NCBI GenBank assembly: GCA_002695025.1
Contig: NZNV01000017.1
Location: forward strand, 186,001-250,000
Source of the DNA: Owenweeksia sp.
GTDB lineage: Bacteria; Bacteroidota; Bacteroidia; Flavobacteriales; Schleiferiaceae
DNA length: 64,000 nucleotides
Reading direction: 5' to 3'
A program made the position numbers and the translations under genes. Below are positions 1 through 8,953 of the stretch, piece by piece; positions within the stretch are counted from its first letter, which is position 1; every line of letters starts with the position of its first letter. The notes under the pieces are model-generated. The model was not told the origin of the DNA, ran no database searches, and saw only the letters and a list, made by a program, of their open reading frames with translations.

Positions 1-273
1 ACGGATGGTTTTGATAACCTCTCCGGCAGAATTGATGATCTCAGCCTGGAAAAATTTCAGTTCATTAAACTTGTCAATGTGGGTTACCACCAGATCATCC
101 TCAAGTCGGGCGAAAGAGTAGTAAGTAATATAAGCTTCCTCATAGATATCAATATCCGTAGCAGAATTAATTTCTATCCGCAGGTCAAAATGGTGTATAA
201 CGGACTTGTAGGCGCTTGCTCCTTTGGGAAACAGGAATGTTATACAAAAGAGGAAAGATAAAAGAGGATGCAT
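1..273 (-). CDS. DUF3857-like exported protein, N-terminal part only
   Basis: This is the first 91 codons of a gene that runs off the left edge. The ATG lies one base after the TAA of the preceding gene (TAAGATG), so the two are almost certainly co-transcribed and may be translationally coupled. The first ~20 residues form a hydrophobic signal peptide ending near GASA. After it come alternating beta-strand-like segments and a stretch (FFQAEIINSAGEVIKTIR) that resembles the opening of DUF3857 domains, as in its neighbour. The family call is inference from about 70 visible residues. A short plus-strand reading frame across the same DNA (79-261) is a shadow. The function of DUF3857 proteins is not established; they are exported or envelope proteins common in Bacteroidota. 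Confidence 0.6.
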   Translation of the reverse strand, partial: MHPLLSFLFCITFLFPKGASAYKSVIHHFDLRIEINSATDIDIYEEAYITYYSFARLEDDLVVTHIDKFNELKFFQAEIINSAGEVIKTIR

Positions 274-274
274 C

Positions 275-2305
275 TTAACTCTGTTTATCCAGTACAAGAG
301 GTTCATTGATCTTGTCGATCATCAACGAAAAAAACTGTTTTAAGAGCGGGTAATCTTCAGAGGAGTACATACTCTCATTCAGTTCATACCGGAATTGCAC
401 CTGTATCATTTTACCCACCTTAATTACCTGGTACATAAAGCTGCCCTTGCCATCTGGTAAAACGATCCGGGCTGGTTCCGGGTTGGCGTCCATATGATAG
501 TTATCCGGTAAATGATACGTTATGGAATAGTTTTCGGCCTGCCGATAGCCAAAATCCACGGGGTAAGTGCGGTTTTCAGACTTGAAGGGATTATCCGAAA
601 AGGAAAACATGAACGAGGGTGTGATCAATAGTTTTGAACCCAGTTTTTCAATGGAACCGCTGTGGATATCCATGGTGAGCATCAGGTCTTGTTCGGGGGC
701 TTCGAAACCGTTCATGGCCGGGTTGGATATTTTGTAATTGGAGTAGTCATTAGCCAAAGCGGCAATATATTCTTCTGAAGAACCTTCATTATTCACTTTT
801 AACCTTTCCAGGAAAGCGTGGTAACCGCTAAAATTCCGCTGTACGTTAGCAGACCATTCGGATTCAGAGAGCCTGGCAACCACGGCCGTAGAAGTAATTC
901 CCTTTTGGGTGGAGCTGAGGTTTACCCACCCTCTCTGGCTGGGATGTACCAGGCGGGCCGTGCCGTTAAGCGTACGGAAGGGAAGAGTTCCGGGAAGGCA
1001 ACTAGCGCAGGAGGCATCCATAAAAACCAGGGAAGAATCTATGATAACGGCTGCCACCACATGGTTAAACTGACTAAGCGAAGCATAAGAGGTACGTACC
1101 ATTCCATGATCACGCGTGCTGGCTACCACGGGGTAACTTTCCACTCCTTGCTGGTTCAGCAGGTTAACCAACATCAGGTTAATCTCAGCGGAGGAACCTT
1201 CACCTTGCTTAAAAACATCACGAAGGCTGCTATTGGTCAGGGTCCTTAATTTACCGTTGAACTTTACATATTGTAAAATGGACAGGTAGGTATTCAGGAC
1301 AATTTCTTCGGGAGTATTGCCCTGCAGTTGCAATTGTTCCAATACGTAACGGCCATCATTCCGGTCAGAGATATAACCTCCAAAGCCTTTGTGTTCCAGG
1401 AATTGTTTGTCTATAGAAGCCCAGTCCCGTGAATAGACGTCAACGGTGGAATACGGGAATTTAACCGAAAGAAGTTCAAACTTGATGGAACTCATAAAAT
1501 TCCTGGCAGATGAGAGGTAGGGCTCTTCCCTGAAAGCTTCCACCTCACGGGCCACATAGGTGTGAAGGGTACTGTGAGAGTTGATGTCATAGGAGCCGCG
1601 GTCTCCGCTATTGCCAAATTGGGTGTGGCGGTTGTCATACTGTATGGTAAACTTCTGGTTTTCTCCCTTCAGGGGTAGTGACTCCACCTTTATATACCCA
1701 TGAATGGATTTATTATAATTGAAGTACTCGGGTAGTAAAACCTTGTAACGACTGTATTCTACGGGATACATACTCTGGAAATCCCAGGGTTGCAGGTTAA
1801 AGAGAAAGTCGGAGATAATGGAGTATTCGATTTCTACAATATCACCCACACCCACTTGTACGGCATTGAAAAAAACCTTATCCAGATTATCGCTTATGGA
1901 TTCTTCAAACTCATTGTCATTGGACATTTTGTAACTCTCAACTTTACCATTCTCCAGTTTATAGGTAGTTACTTTTAGTTTGGTCAGTTTTTCGCGGTTA
2001 AGGCCTTCCCGATACAGGGAAACCGAACGGTTGGCGATGTCCAGCCCATCCTTGTTCAGGATCTTGATCTTGGATTTGCGGGTAAACTTCAAAATAAACT
2101 GACCCTGGCGGCTATTGTCATAATCAATACGAGTTTCCCCTTCATCAAAAATGTAATAAGCAGATGCATCAGGATCAAACGGGCAGCGGGTATTGCTCAG
2201 TTCTTCTACAGTAACTTTTCCCAGACGCAAACGAGGCTCATTTGCTTTTAACGGGTTGAAAAATACTGTAAAAACCGTGAGTGAGCAGAAAAGGTACTTT
2301 AGCAT
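275..2305 (-). CDS. DUF3857 / transglutaminase-like exported protein with Ser at the catalytic Cys position
   Basis: This 676-residue protein has a signal peptide (residues 1-21), a DUF3857 beta-rich region (about 50-250) and a transglutaminase-like core (about 320-440). In active members the core carries a Cys-His-Asp triad with the Cys in a G-[DN]-C-x-[DE] context. Here the matching segment is GEGSSAEINLML (368-379), so Ser371/372 stands where Cys is expected. The His (H415, FNHVV) and Asp (D430, FMD) remain. It is therefore probably a non-catalytic, binding version of the fold, although two other cysteines follow the Asp (CASC). Bacteroidota carry many such proteins of unknown role in the envelope. 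It is first in a two-gene operon with the truncated neighbour. Confidence 0.85.
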   Translation of the reverse strand: MLKYLFCSLTVFTVFFNPLKANEPRLRLGKVTVEELSNTRCPFDPDASAYYIFDEGETRIDYDNSRQGQFILKFTRKSKIKILNKDGLDIANRSVSLYREGLNREKLTKLKVTTYKLENGKVESYKMSNDNEFEESISDNLDKVFFNAVQVGVGDIVEIEYSIISDFLFNLQPWDFQSMYPVEYSRYKVLLPEYFNYNKSIHGYIKVESLPLKGENQKFTIQYDNRHTQFGNSGDRGSYDINSHSTLHTYVAREVEAFREEPYLSSARNFMSSIKFELLSVKFPYSTVDVYSRDWASIDKQFLEHKGFGGYISDRNDGRYVLEQLQLQGNTPEEIVLNTYLSILQYVKFNGKLRTLTNSSLRDVFKQGEGSSAEINLMLVNLLNQQGVESYPVVASTRDHGMVRTSYASLSQFNHVVAAVIIDSSLVFMDASCASCLPGTLPFRTLNGTARLVHPSQRGWVNLSSTQKGITSTAVVARLSESEWSANVQRNFSGYHAFLERLKVNNEGSSEEYIAALANDYSNYKISNPAMNGFEAPEQDLMLTMDIHSGSIEKLGSKLLITPSFMFSFSDNPFKSENRTYPVDFGYRQAENYSITYHLPDNYHMDANPEPARIVLPDGKGSFMYQVIKVGKMIQVQFRYELNESMYSSEDYPLLKQFFSLMIDKINEPLVLDKQS

Positions 2306-2467
2306 GGGTTAAGGTTTTGAAAGGCCGCGAAAATACAAACTCCTCAATAAATCTAAATAGAGAATTGGTGCAGGCCCTTACGCTTCGCAAGGCATGGTGA
2401 AGTTAATAACGGTCTTGTTTAGTTAGATTTTGAGCATACCTGGGATTTAGCGTTATTTAAGGTTTTA

Positions 2468-4834
2468 ATGAAAATGATCATGAGCAGGCGCTTACTAGGG
2501 ATATGTATCTGGATGGGTTTTGTTTCGCTCCTCCGTGCCCAGACTGATTTCACGCACATGGATCTGGAAGTGTGGCCGGATACGCTGAACTCAGCCATTC
2601 ATGGAAAAGTAAAGCTCCGTTTCCAGGCCGGGGAAGGAACCGATTCCATTGGTGTGAACGGAATTGAAATGAGCTATGATGCGGTTACACTTAATGGTAC
2701 ATCCATACCCTATTCCTCCAATGATAAAGCTTTATGGTTTGCCGGCACGGAAGTAAGGCCCGGTGAAAACCAGTTGGAAATAGAATATAACTGCCAACCC
2801 CGTAAGGGGATTTTCTTTATCGGCTGGGATGATGCCAGCGGAGTTTCACCTCGCCAGGTGTGGACGCAGGGCCAGGGCATTGATCACCGACATTGGATAC
2901 CGCACAAAGACGATCAAACGGATAAACTCACCCTGGATATCCGTATCCACTTCAGTGCAGATTACCAGGCGATAGCCAATGGTGAGCTGGTTTCCCGAAC
3001 CCAGGAGGAAGGTGGCACCAGTCTCTGGCATTACCACCTGGGTAAACCCATGAGCAGTTATCTTATTGCTATAGCCATCGGTAAGTACGATAGCGTTCAA
3101 ACCCGGGGCAAAAACGGGGTGCCGCTAACCCAATATTATTACCCGGAAAGGGAGAAGGATTATAGCTGGTATTACGCTCATAATGAAGATATTTTCAATT
3201 TTATGAATGAGGCCGTGGGCATGGAGTTCCCGTGGCCCAATTATAAGCAGGTGCCGGTAAAGGATTTTCACCATGGAGCTATGGAAAATACCACGGCTAC
3301 CATCTTCGGGGATTTTTTCCTGGTGGATGAAGTGGCGTTTAACGACCGCAACTACACCTACGTTAATGCTCATGAACTGGCTCATCAGTGGTTCGGTAAC
3401 CTGGTAACAGCTACAGGTAGCGACCACCACTGGCTTCACGAGGGCTTTGCTACCTATTACCAATGGCTCTCAGAGCGGAACCTTTATGGTGAGGATCATT
3501 TTGACTGGCTGCGCTGGGAGGAGGCTCAGTTGGTTTTTGAGGCTTCCAGGAGTGACAGCGTTCCCTTAGGCAATGGCAAGGCGGGCAGCTATCGCTTTTA
3601 CCAGAAAGGAGCCTGGGTCCTTCAAATGCTTAAAGATCGTTTGGGTGAGGAAGATTATAAAAAAGTGATTCAGCATTATCTTCAAAAAAATGCTTTTGGC
3701 GTGGTAAATACTGATTCTCTCAACAGTTCTATCAGGCAGGTAACCAGTAAAGATTTTTCCGGTTTTTTTAATGACTGGGTGTTCACGGCCGGTGAACCGG
3801 TAGTTAAGTTCCGGTCTACAGTAAAAAATGGTATTGTAGAGTTGGAGTATATCCCCGTATACATGCCCTTTGAAAGTATCCCGCTTAGGGTAAAGGTCAA
3901 ACATGAAGAAGGAGCCACTTTTTCATCCTTTGTTTTAGGCTCTGAGGCAAAAACATTTAAGCTCAATCCAGCCGGTAATAAGATTAGTTATTGGGTTATT
4001 AACCCGGACATGGAACAACTAATGAGTATCCATGAAGAAAAACCGTATCCATTTTGGATAAGTCAGTATGAAGAATCTGAATCGGTAATTGATCGTTACC
4101 TGGCTGTAAAAGGTTTAAAAGCATCCTCAGAAAAAGGAACGGGGGATTATTTGCTTTCTATCCTGGAGAATACGGATGAGCATTATGCCGTTAGGGCCGA
4201 AGCACTAAAACAGATGAAGTCTTTGTCTAATGAAAAAAAATTCAACGGGTATATTGCTTATGCACTCAGGGATGAGGATGTACAACTGCAAAAGGAGGCG
4301 ATACTATTGGTAAAGGATCCTGATAAAAAGCTACTCAAAAACGTAAGTGAATTGCGTAAAGGCAGATCGTATATCCTGCGCAACAGAGCCTTGGAGCTTG
4401 GTATTGATGTCAGCGATCCCGAAGCCAACCGTTGGCTATATGATGATATATACACCAGCGAACCCGGCATACCAGGTCGCAAAGTAGAGATCTCAGCACT
4501 TTTTTACCGGGCTATGCTTTTTAATGATAAGGAAGCACTGCAAACCCTCAAGTTACGTACCTCGCAGGCTTATGACTTTATTACGCGGATGAATGCTATT
4601 GAAGCAATGAGCGTAATTGGTTACCTGGATGAGGAGGTTTGCGGTTATTACTTTAATGCACTCTTTGCCTACAACTGGCAGTTACGAAGAAAAGCCAGTG
4701 AGTTGCTCAAGAGCTACTATGCACACAATAAGTCTAAAAAGGTAATACTACAGTATATTGAAAATCATAAAAATGATTTCAGCGACTTTCAAAAGAGAGT
4801 GGTCAGCGCTACTTTTGAGCTAAATACCGATTGA
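2468..4834 (+). CDS. M1-family metallo-aminopeptidase, exported
   Basis: This zinc aminopeptidase removes N-terminal residues from peptides. The start gives a signal peptide of about 24 residues (hydrophobic LLGICIWMGFVSLL, then RAQ), so it acts in the periplasm or outside. Diagnostic motifs are GAMEN (270-274, substrate N-terminus binding), HELAH (302-306) followed 18 residues later by the third zinc ligand E325, and Tyr378 in the YQKGAW segment that stabilises the transition state. The last ~250 residues look helical and HEAT-like. At 788 residues it is a mid-sized M1 enzyme. Its TGA overlaps the ATG of the next gene by one base (TGATG), which suggests coupling to a polysaccharide gene of unrelated function. 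All active-site residues are present. Confidence 0.93.
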   Translation: MKMIMSRRLLGICIWMGFVSLLRAQTDFTHMDLEVWPDTLNSAIHGKVKLRFQAGEGTDSIGVNGIEMSYDAVTLNGTSIPYSSNDKALWFAGTEVRPGENQLEIEYNCQPRKGIFFIGWDDASGVSPRQVWTQGQGIDHRHWIPHKDDQTDKLTLDIRIHFSADYQAIANGELVSRTQEEGGTSLWHYHLGKPMSSYLIAIAIGKYDSVQTRGKNGVPLTQYYYPEREKDYSWYYAHNEDIFNFMNEAVGMEFPWPNYKQVPVKDFHHGAMENTTATIFGDFFLVDEVAFNDRNYTYVNAHELAHQWFGNLVTATGSDHHWLHEGFATYYQWLSERNLYGEDHFDWLRWEEAQLVFEASRSDSVPLGNGKAGSYRFYQKGAWVLQMLKDRLGEEDYKKVIQHYLQKNAFGVVNTDSLNSSIRQVTSKDFSGFFNDWVFTAGEPVVKFRSTVKNGIVELEYIPVYMPFESIPLRVKVKHEEGATFSSFVLGSEAKTFKLNPAGNKISYWVINPDMEQLMSIHEEKPYPFWISQYEESESVIDRYLAVKGLKASSEKGTGDYLLSILENTDEHYAVRAEALKQMKSLSNEKKFNGYIAYALRDEDVQLQKEAILLVKDPDKKLLKNVSELRKGRSYILRNRALELGIDVSDPEANRWLYDDIYTSEPGIPGRKVEISALFYRAMLFNDKEALQTLKLRTSQAYDFITRMNAIEAMSVIGYLDEEVCGYYFNALFAYNWQLRRKASELLKSYYAHNKSKKVILQYIENHKNDFSDFQKRVVSATFELNTD

Positions 4835-6216
4835 TGCAATCCCGATACGCCCTCTTTTTCCAGTTTATAATAATTGTTGGCGATCTGCTTTTGCTTAACG
4901 GCTGCTTTGCCCTGGCCCTGGCCTTGCGCTTTGACGAAATACCCCTGGAAGAAACCGATTATTACGATTATTACCTGCAATTGGTTCTCTTTTTTAATGT
5001 GAGCTGGCTGCTCCTCACCTTTGCTTTTAAAACGCACGATACCCGAAGGACCCTGGAACCGCGCAAGGCAACGTCCAAGGTGCTCAACGTATATTTCCTG
5101 CATATTTTCCTGCTGTTATTGGTGTTGGTGAGTCTCAAGCGGGATGTGTATTCACGGCTTTTTCTCATTTATTTCTACTCCAGCCTGCTGGTAACGATCC
5201 TTCCCTGGCGGTTCTTTTTTATCCGATTGTTGCGCACTTACCGTAAAAGAGGAGTTAGTTTCCGGAAAGTAGTACTGGTGGGTAATGGGCCGGATCTTCT
5301 GCGTTTTTACGAGGCTGTGAACCAGCATCCTGAATACGGCCTGCGCATAAGCGGTTACTACTCTGACCAACCCATAGAAGGTTTACCTTTTAGTGGTAAT
5401 GAGGATGCGTTGAGAAATGCGGACGCCACCAGGCTGGATGAAGTATACTGTGCTTACCAGTCAGAAGACGAAAAGCTATTGGACTGGTTCCGCTGGGCGG
5501 ACCGCAACCTTATACGCTTCAGGGTAATCCCCAACCTGGGCATCCGTAACTTCAAAGGAGTGGAAATAGATTTTTACCATGATGTTCCTGTGCTGGTACA
5601 CCGTAAGGAACCGCTGGAATACCTGCATAACCGCTGGTTAAAGCGGTTAGGGGATCTGCTTTTTTCAACCTTGATCATTCTAGCGGTGTTTTCCTGGCTG
5701 TTCCCCATCCTGGCACTGATGGTAAAACTAAGCAGTAAGGGCCCCGTTTTCTTTAGCCAAAAACGCAGCGGCTTACGGAATGATGAGTTTGTGATCTATA
5801 AATTCCGGAGCATGCACCCCAACTCCGAAGCAGATACCCGGCAGGTAGTGGCTGGTGATATGCGCCTAACCGGTTTTGGTCGGTTCATGAGGCGCTACAA
5901 CCTGGATGAGTTGCCCCAGTTCTTTAATGTGCTGAAAGGTGAAATGTCCATAGTAGGGCCACGCCCGCACATGATTGCCCATACCCGGGAGTACCGGGAG
6001 TGGCTGGATCGCTATATGGTACGTCATTTTGCCAAACCCGGTATTACCGGATTGGCACAGATCAACGGCCTGCGCGGAGAGGTTACTAACCCCAGGGACA
6101 TTGAAGAACGTGTAAAAATGGATGTGTACTACATTGAAAACTGGTCCATATTGCTGGACATCAAGATTATCCTCACCACGATCTACCATTCATTGATTGG
6201 CAGGACTAACGGATAA
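4834..6216 (+). CDS. Polyprenyl-phosphate sugar-1-phosphate transferase (WcaJ/undecaprenyl-phosphate glucose phosphotransferase family)
   Basis: This enzyme transfers a sugar-1-phosphate from a nucleotide sugar to the lipid carrier, the first membrane step of exopolysaccharide or O-antigen repeat-unit synthesis. The 460-residue protein has about four N-terminal membrane segments, a nucleotide-binding-like middle domain (VVLVGNGPDLLRF), one more hydrophobic segment (about 275-300) and the catalytic PF02397 domain with KFRSM, DELPQ and VGPRPH motifs. I chose the ATG at 4834, overlapping the upstream stop, rather than the TTG one codon earlier. Its 3' end overlaps the convergent glycosyltransferase gene by 11 bases, and the two glycosyltransferases there probably act in the same pathway. 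The sugar cannot be read from sequence. Confidence 0.9.
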   Translation: MQSRYALFFQFIIIVGDLLLLNGCFALALALRFDEIPLEETDYYDYYLQLVLFFNVSWLLLTFAFKTHDTRRTLEPRKATSKVLNVYFLHIFLLLLVLVSLKRDVYSRLFLIYFYSSLLVTILPWRFFFIRLLRTYRKRGVSFRKVVLVGNGPDLLRFYEAVNQHPEYGLRISGYYSDQPIEGLPFSGNEDALRNADATRLDEVYCAYQSEDEKLLDWFRWADRNLIRFRVIPNLGIRNFKGVEIDFYHDVPVLVHRKEPLEYLHNRWLKRLGDLLFSTLIILAVFSWLFPILALMVKLSSKGPVFFSQKRSGLRNDEFVIYKFRSMHPNSEADTRQVVAGDMRLTGFGRFMRRYNLDELPQFFNVLKGEMSIVGPRPHMIAHTREYREWLDRYMVRHFAKPGITGLAQINGLRGEVTNPRDIEERVKMDVYYIENWSILLDIKIILTTIYHSLIGRTNG

Positions 6217-7297
6217 GCGCCTGCTGAAATACTACTTCGTACTGTTCCGCCACTATGTCCCAGTTGTAACGGGTTTTCAGCTTTTCCAGGTTGTTTTTGA
6301 TCTTTTGCTGCTGCACCGAGTTGCGTTCCAGGTGATCCACCGCGTTTACCACGTCATTCACATCCAGGAAGTAGTTTCCATCCTCCTCCAAAACCTCCCG
6401 GTTAAAAGGATTGTCATGCGCACAGATCACGCATTTGCAACCCATCGCTTCCAGTAAGGAGGGGTTGGTACCTCCTACAGTATGTCCATGGAAATAGAGG
6501 TGTGAAAAATAGCGGAGGTTATTAATGGTCTGTTTTTTAAAGGAGGCTTTAACAAAACGGATACGGCTATCCTTAAAAGTATTTTTGAGGTACTCACCAT
6601 AAGAAGTCTCGTGATTACCCACCACCAGTAAAACCCGTTGGCTTTCACTTTTCTGAATACCCTGTAGGATTATTTCCAGGTTGTTCTCCGGCTCAAGCCG
6701 TGCCACCACAAGGTTGTATTGATAAGGCTCCAACCCGTATTTTTTGAGGATGCTATCGTCCACAGCCTTAAAGGTTTCACTGCCGTATGGAATGTAAACC
6801 GCCCCACGGTGGTATTTATCGTTGAGGTACTGCTGTATCTCTTTAGCATCAGCTATCAGCACATCACTCGCATTGGCGGCCCAGCGTTCCGCGCGCTTCA
6901 GGAATTTCTGCACCCGTCTGGAATATTTACTACGCTTCCATTCCAGGCCGTCCATATTGGTTATGATAACCGGTTTCCTGGGGAATACCCAACGCCATAC
7001 ACTGCTGCTGGTATAGCCCAGCATAAGCAGGATGTCAAAATCCCGCCAATGCGCATCCATCAGGCTGTTAAAATCATAGACAAACTGCCCGGCTGTACCC
7101 AGGCGATGCTCAGGATCGTATTTGTGAATGAGGCTTACACCTTTGTACTCCTTATGAGGATAGGGGTGTTGGTGCGAATTGTATACGTATACCTCATGGC
7201 CGCGTGCGGCCCATCGTGTGCCCAGTTGCTGTGCACATTCTTCAAAGCCACCGTAACGGTTTGGAATACCTCTGGAACCTAATATACCGATCTTCAT
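6206..7297 (-). CDS. Family-4 glycosyltransferase with DUF1972 N-terminal domain (rhamnosyltransferase-like)
   Basis: This 363-residue GT-B glycosyltransferase is probably retaining. It opens with MKIGILGSRGIPNRYGGFE, the signature of the DUF1972 group that includes capsule and S-layer rhamnosyltransferases. The C-terminal donor-binding half contains the VARLEPENN and GTNPSLLEAMGC segments typical of the group. The start at 7297 overlaps the stop of the upstream glycosyltransferase as ATGA; a longer frame to 7375 would add 26 residues of another gene's antiphase sequence and is unlikely. It forms a coupled pair with that gene and faces the sugar-phosphate transferase, so a role in extracellular polysaccharide assembly is the reasonable inference. 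Substrate specificity is unknown. Confidence 0.88.
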   Translation of the reverse strand: MKIGILGSRGIPNRYGGFEECAQQLGTRWAARGHEVYVYNSHQHPYPHKEYKGVSLIHKYDPEHRLGTAGQFVYDFNSLMDAHWRDFDILLMLGYTSSSVWRWVFPRKPVIITNMDGLEWKRSKYSRRVQKFLKRAERWAANASDVLIADAKEIQQYLNDKYHRGAVYIPYGSETFKAVDDSILKKYGLEPYQYNLVVARLEPENNLEIILQGIQKSESQRVLLVVGNHETSYGEYLKNTFKDSRIRFVKASFKKQTINNLRYFSHLYFHGHTVGGTNPSLLEAMGCKCVICAHDNPFNREVLEEDGNYFLDVNDVVNAVDHLERNSVQQQKIKNNLEKLKTRYNWDIVAEQYEVVFQQALIR

Positions 7298-8361
7298 GAT
7301 TGTTGGAGAAGGCTTCGGTAAATATCTGAAATCTTTCCGGCAGCTGCGACCCAGCTGAAATTCTCCCATACCCATTTGCTGTGATCAAACTTGGATTCCA
7401 GTGCTTTATTTATTGCCTCCCAGATACTACCCGGGTCATTGGGATCGCAATAAAAGGCGTGTTCCCCAAAGATCTCCTTTTGGCCTCCCCGGGCCGTAAT
7501 CACGACCTGGCATCCCATTTTCAGAGCTTCCAGGGTGGAAAGGCCCGTAGTTTCATAGTAACTGGGCAATACATGCACTTTGGCTTTGCTGAATTCCAGG
7601 GCCAGATCGTTTTGGTTCATGAAACCGGTAAACTCTACGTTAGAACGGGCTTCTTTTTGACACTCCTCCAGGTAAGCCATTTGGTTGGCAGCCGGTTTCC
7701 CGATGATCTTCAGATGAATCCCTGAATCGTTAAGGGCCCGTATCAGGCTGAGCTGATTCTTCAATCCTTCAATGCGCGCGGCACATACCACTCCTGATCG
7801 TTCACCGGAATACGGAGCGGGAGCAGAGAGATGTTCGCTACCGAGGGGTATAATCTCATGCCCACATTTAAATGAAAAACCGGAAGCCAGTGCTTCGTAC
7901 TCATGTTGCGAGGCGGTGATAACCAGGTCACACTTTTCCAGTACACGTTGAATGGACTGCTTTTGGCCAAGGGTTATATACGACAGAGGCGGCATGCGGT
8001 CTTTTCCTAAAACACCCCGCGCCAGGGTTTTCAGGTACTCGGCTCCCGAGGATCCGGCTATACGTGCAGTACGGCCTGCCAAACCTTTACGGTATAAACG
8101 ATCGTACTCACTGTAATCAATATAAATGGCCGAAAGTACTTTGGGAAGTTTCCAGTTCAGGAAAGGCAGCAGGTCTGCCGGACGGGTAATGTTAAAGAAA
8201 TGAAGGATGTCGTAATCCTCTTCCTCCAGGGGGCTACCATTGTAAAAAGTTACCCTGTAGCCAGACTTCTGAAGGTACTTTGCTGTTTGTTCCATTTGAA
8301 GGGTATCCCCGCCAGCCTGGGTGAACAAGGTACTCCTCGAAACAAATAAAACCCGCGTCAT
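7294..8361 (-). CDS. Family-4 glycosyltransferase
   Basis: This 355-residue GT-B enzyme starts with a beta-strand and a glycine-rich loop (MTRVLFVSRSTLFTQAGGDT). Its C-terminal half carries the acceptor/donor segment HVLPSYYETTGLSTLEALKMG with the two Glu residues of the GT4 E-x7-E motif, followed by VVITARGGQKE. No signal peptide or membrane segment is visible, so it is cytosolic or membrane-associated. It is the first gene of a two-gene minus-strand unit, with its TGA embedded in the next gene's ATG (ATGA). With 4834-7297 it makes a small polysaccharide-synthesis group. The intergenic stretch up to 8432 holds divergent starts but no convincing -7/-33 promoter that I could assign. Confidence 0.86.
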   Translation of the reverse strand: MTRVLFVSRSTLFTQAGGDTLQMEQTAKYLQKSGYRVTFYNGSPLEEEDYDILHFFNITRPADLLPFLNWKLPKVLSAIYIDYSEYDRLYRKGLAGRTARIAGSSGAEYLKTLARGVLGKDRMPPLSYITLGQKQSIQRVLEKCDLVITASQHEYEALASGFSFKCGHEIIPLGSEHLSAPAPYSGERSGVVCAARIEGLKNQLSLIRALNDSGIHLKIIGKPAANQMAYLEECQKEARSNVEFTGFMNQNDLALEFSKAKVHVLPSYYETTGLSTLEALKMGCQVVITARGGQKEIFGEHAFYCDPNDPGSIWEAINKALESKFDHSKWVWENFSWVAAAGKISDIYRSLLQQS

Positions 8362-8431
8362 AGCGGAAAAATAGCAAACTTTTTAGTGTATAGGCGTGTT
8401 ACCTTCATAAATATCCAAAATACCTGAACTC

Positions 8432-8953
8432 ATGAAATACATAAGTGCATTTGCTGTTTTTGCCCTGCTGTTTACCTCATGTGCCAACGAGGGCCCGGGA
8501 GGTGACGCAGGCTCTGAAGCCAAAAGTGAGCAAACGGAGGAAAGACCGGTAAAGGAAAAGAAAATTGAAGTAGTAGAGGAGGTTACCTTAAACGTATCCA
8601 CTGTGGGAGAAACCATGACGGAGATGCGTTTTGACCCTGCCCGCCTGGAGGCGCCTGCCGGTGCCCGTGTAACCATTATTCTTGAAAATAAAGCGTCCAG
8701 CGAAGCCATGATCCATAACTGGGTTTTGATTGAAGCCGGAGCGCAGAGTGAGGTCGCTCAACTGGCCCTGGATGCCGGAGCAGATAAAGACTATATACCC
8801 GATACCCCTAAAATAATAGCGGCCACCGGACTGGCTAATCCCGGTGAAACGCAGGAGATGGAGTTTGTAGCTCCGGATCGCATAGGAACTTACCAATTTA
8901 TATGCACCTACCCTGGCCATACTGCCATGAAAGGTGTATTCTTGGTCAAGTAG
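8432..8953 (+). CDS. Blue-copper (cupredoxin, azurin/plastocyanin-like) lipoprotein
   Basis: This is a likely periplasmic electron-transfer protein. It has a lipoprotein signal with lipobox LFTSC (Cys17), a low-complexity charged linker (18-50) and a single cupredoxin domain (51-173). Type-1 copper ligands are all visible: His95 (MIHNW), Cys158, His163 and Met166 in the C-terminal loop FICTYPGHTAMKG. The one-domain size and C-x4-H-x2-M spacing match azurin/auracyanin-type proteins. The partner is unknown; in Bacteroidota such proteins are often linked to cytochrome oxidases, but none is encoded here. Its stop codon lies eight bases inside the 3' end of the convergent bioY gene, and its terminator is embedded in bioY coding DNA. 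Confidence 0.88.
   Translation: MKYISAFAVFALLFTSCANEGPGGDAGSEAKSEQTEERPVKEKKIEVVEEVTLNVSTVGETMTEMRFDPARLEAPAGARVTIILENKASSEAMIHNWVLIEAGAQSEVAQLALDAGADKDYIPDTPKIIAATGLANPGETQEMEFVAPDRIGTYQFICTYPGHTAMKGVFLVK

Noticed and set aside
79-261. 60-codon plus-strand reading frame at the left edge
   Set aside because: It lies on the opposite strand of a well-coupled minus-strand gene (start 273) whose product has a signal peptide; no family features.
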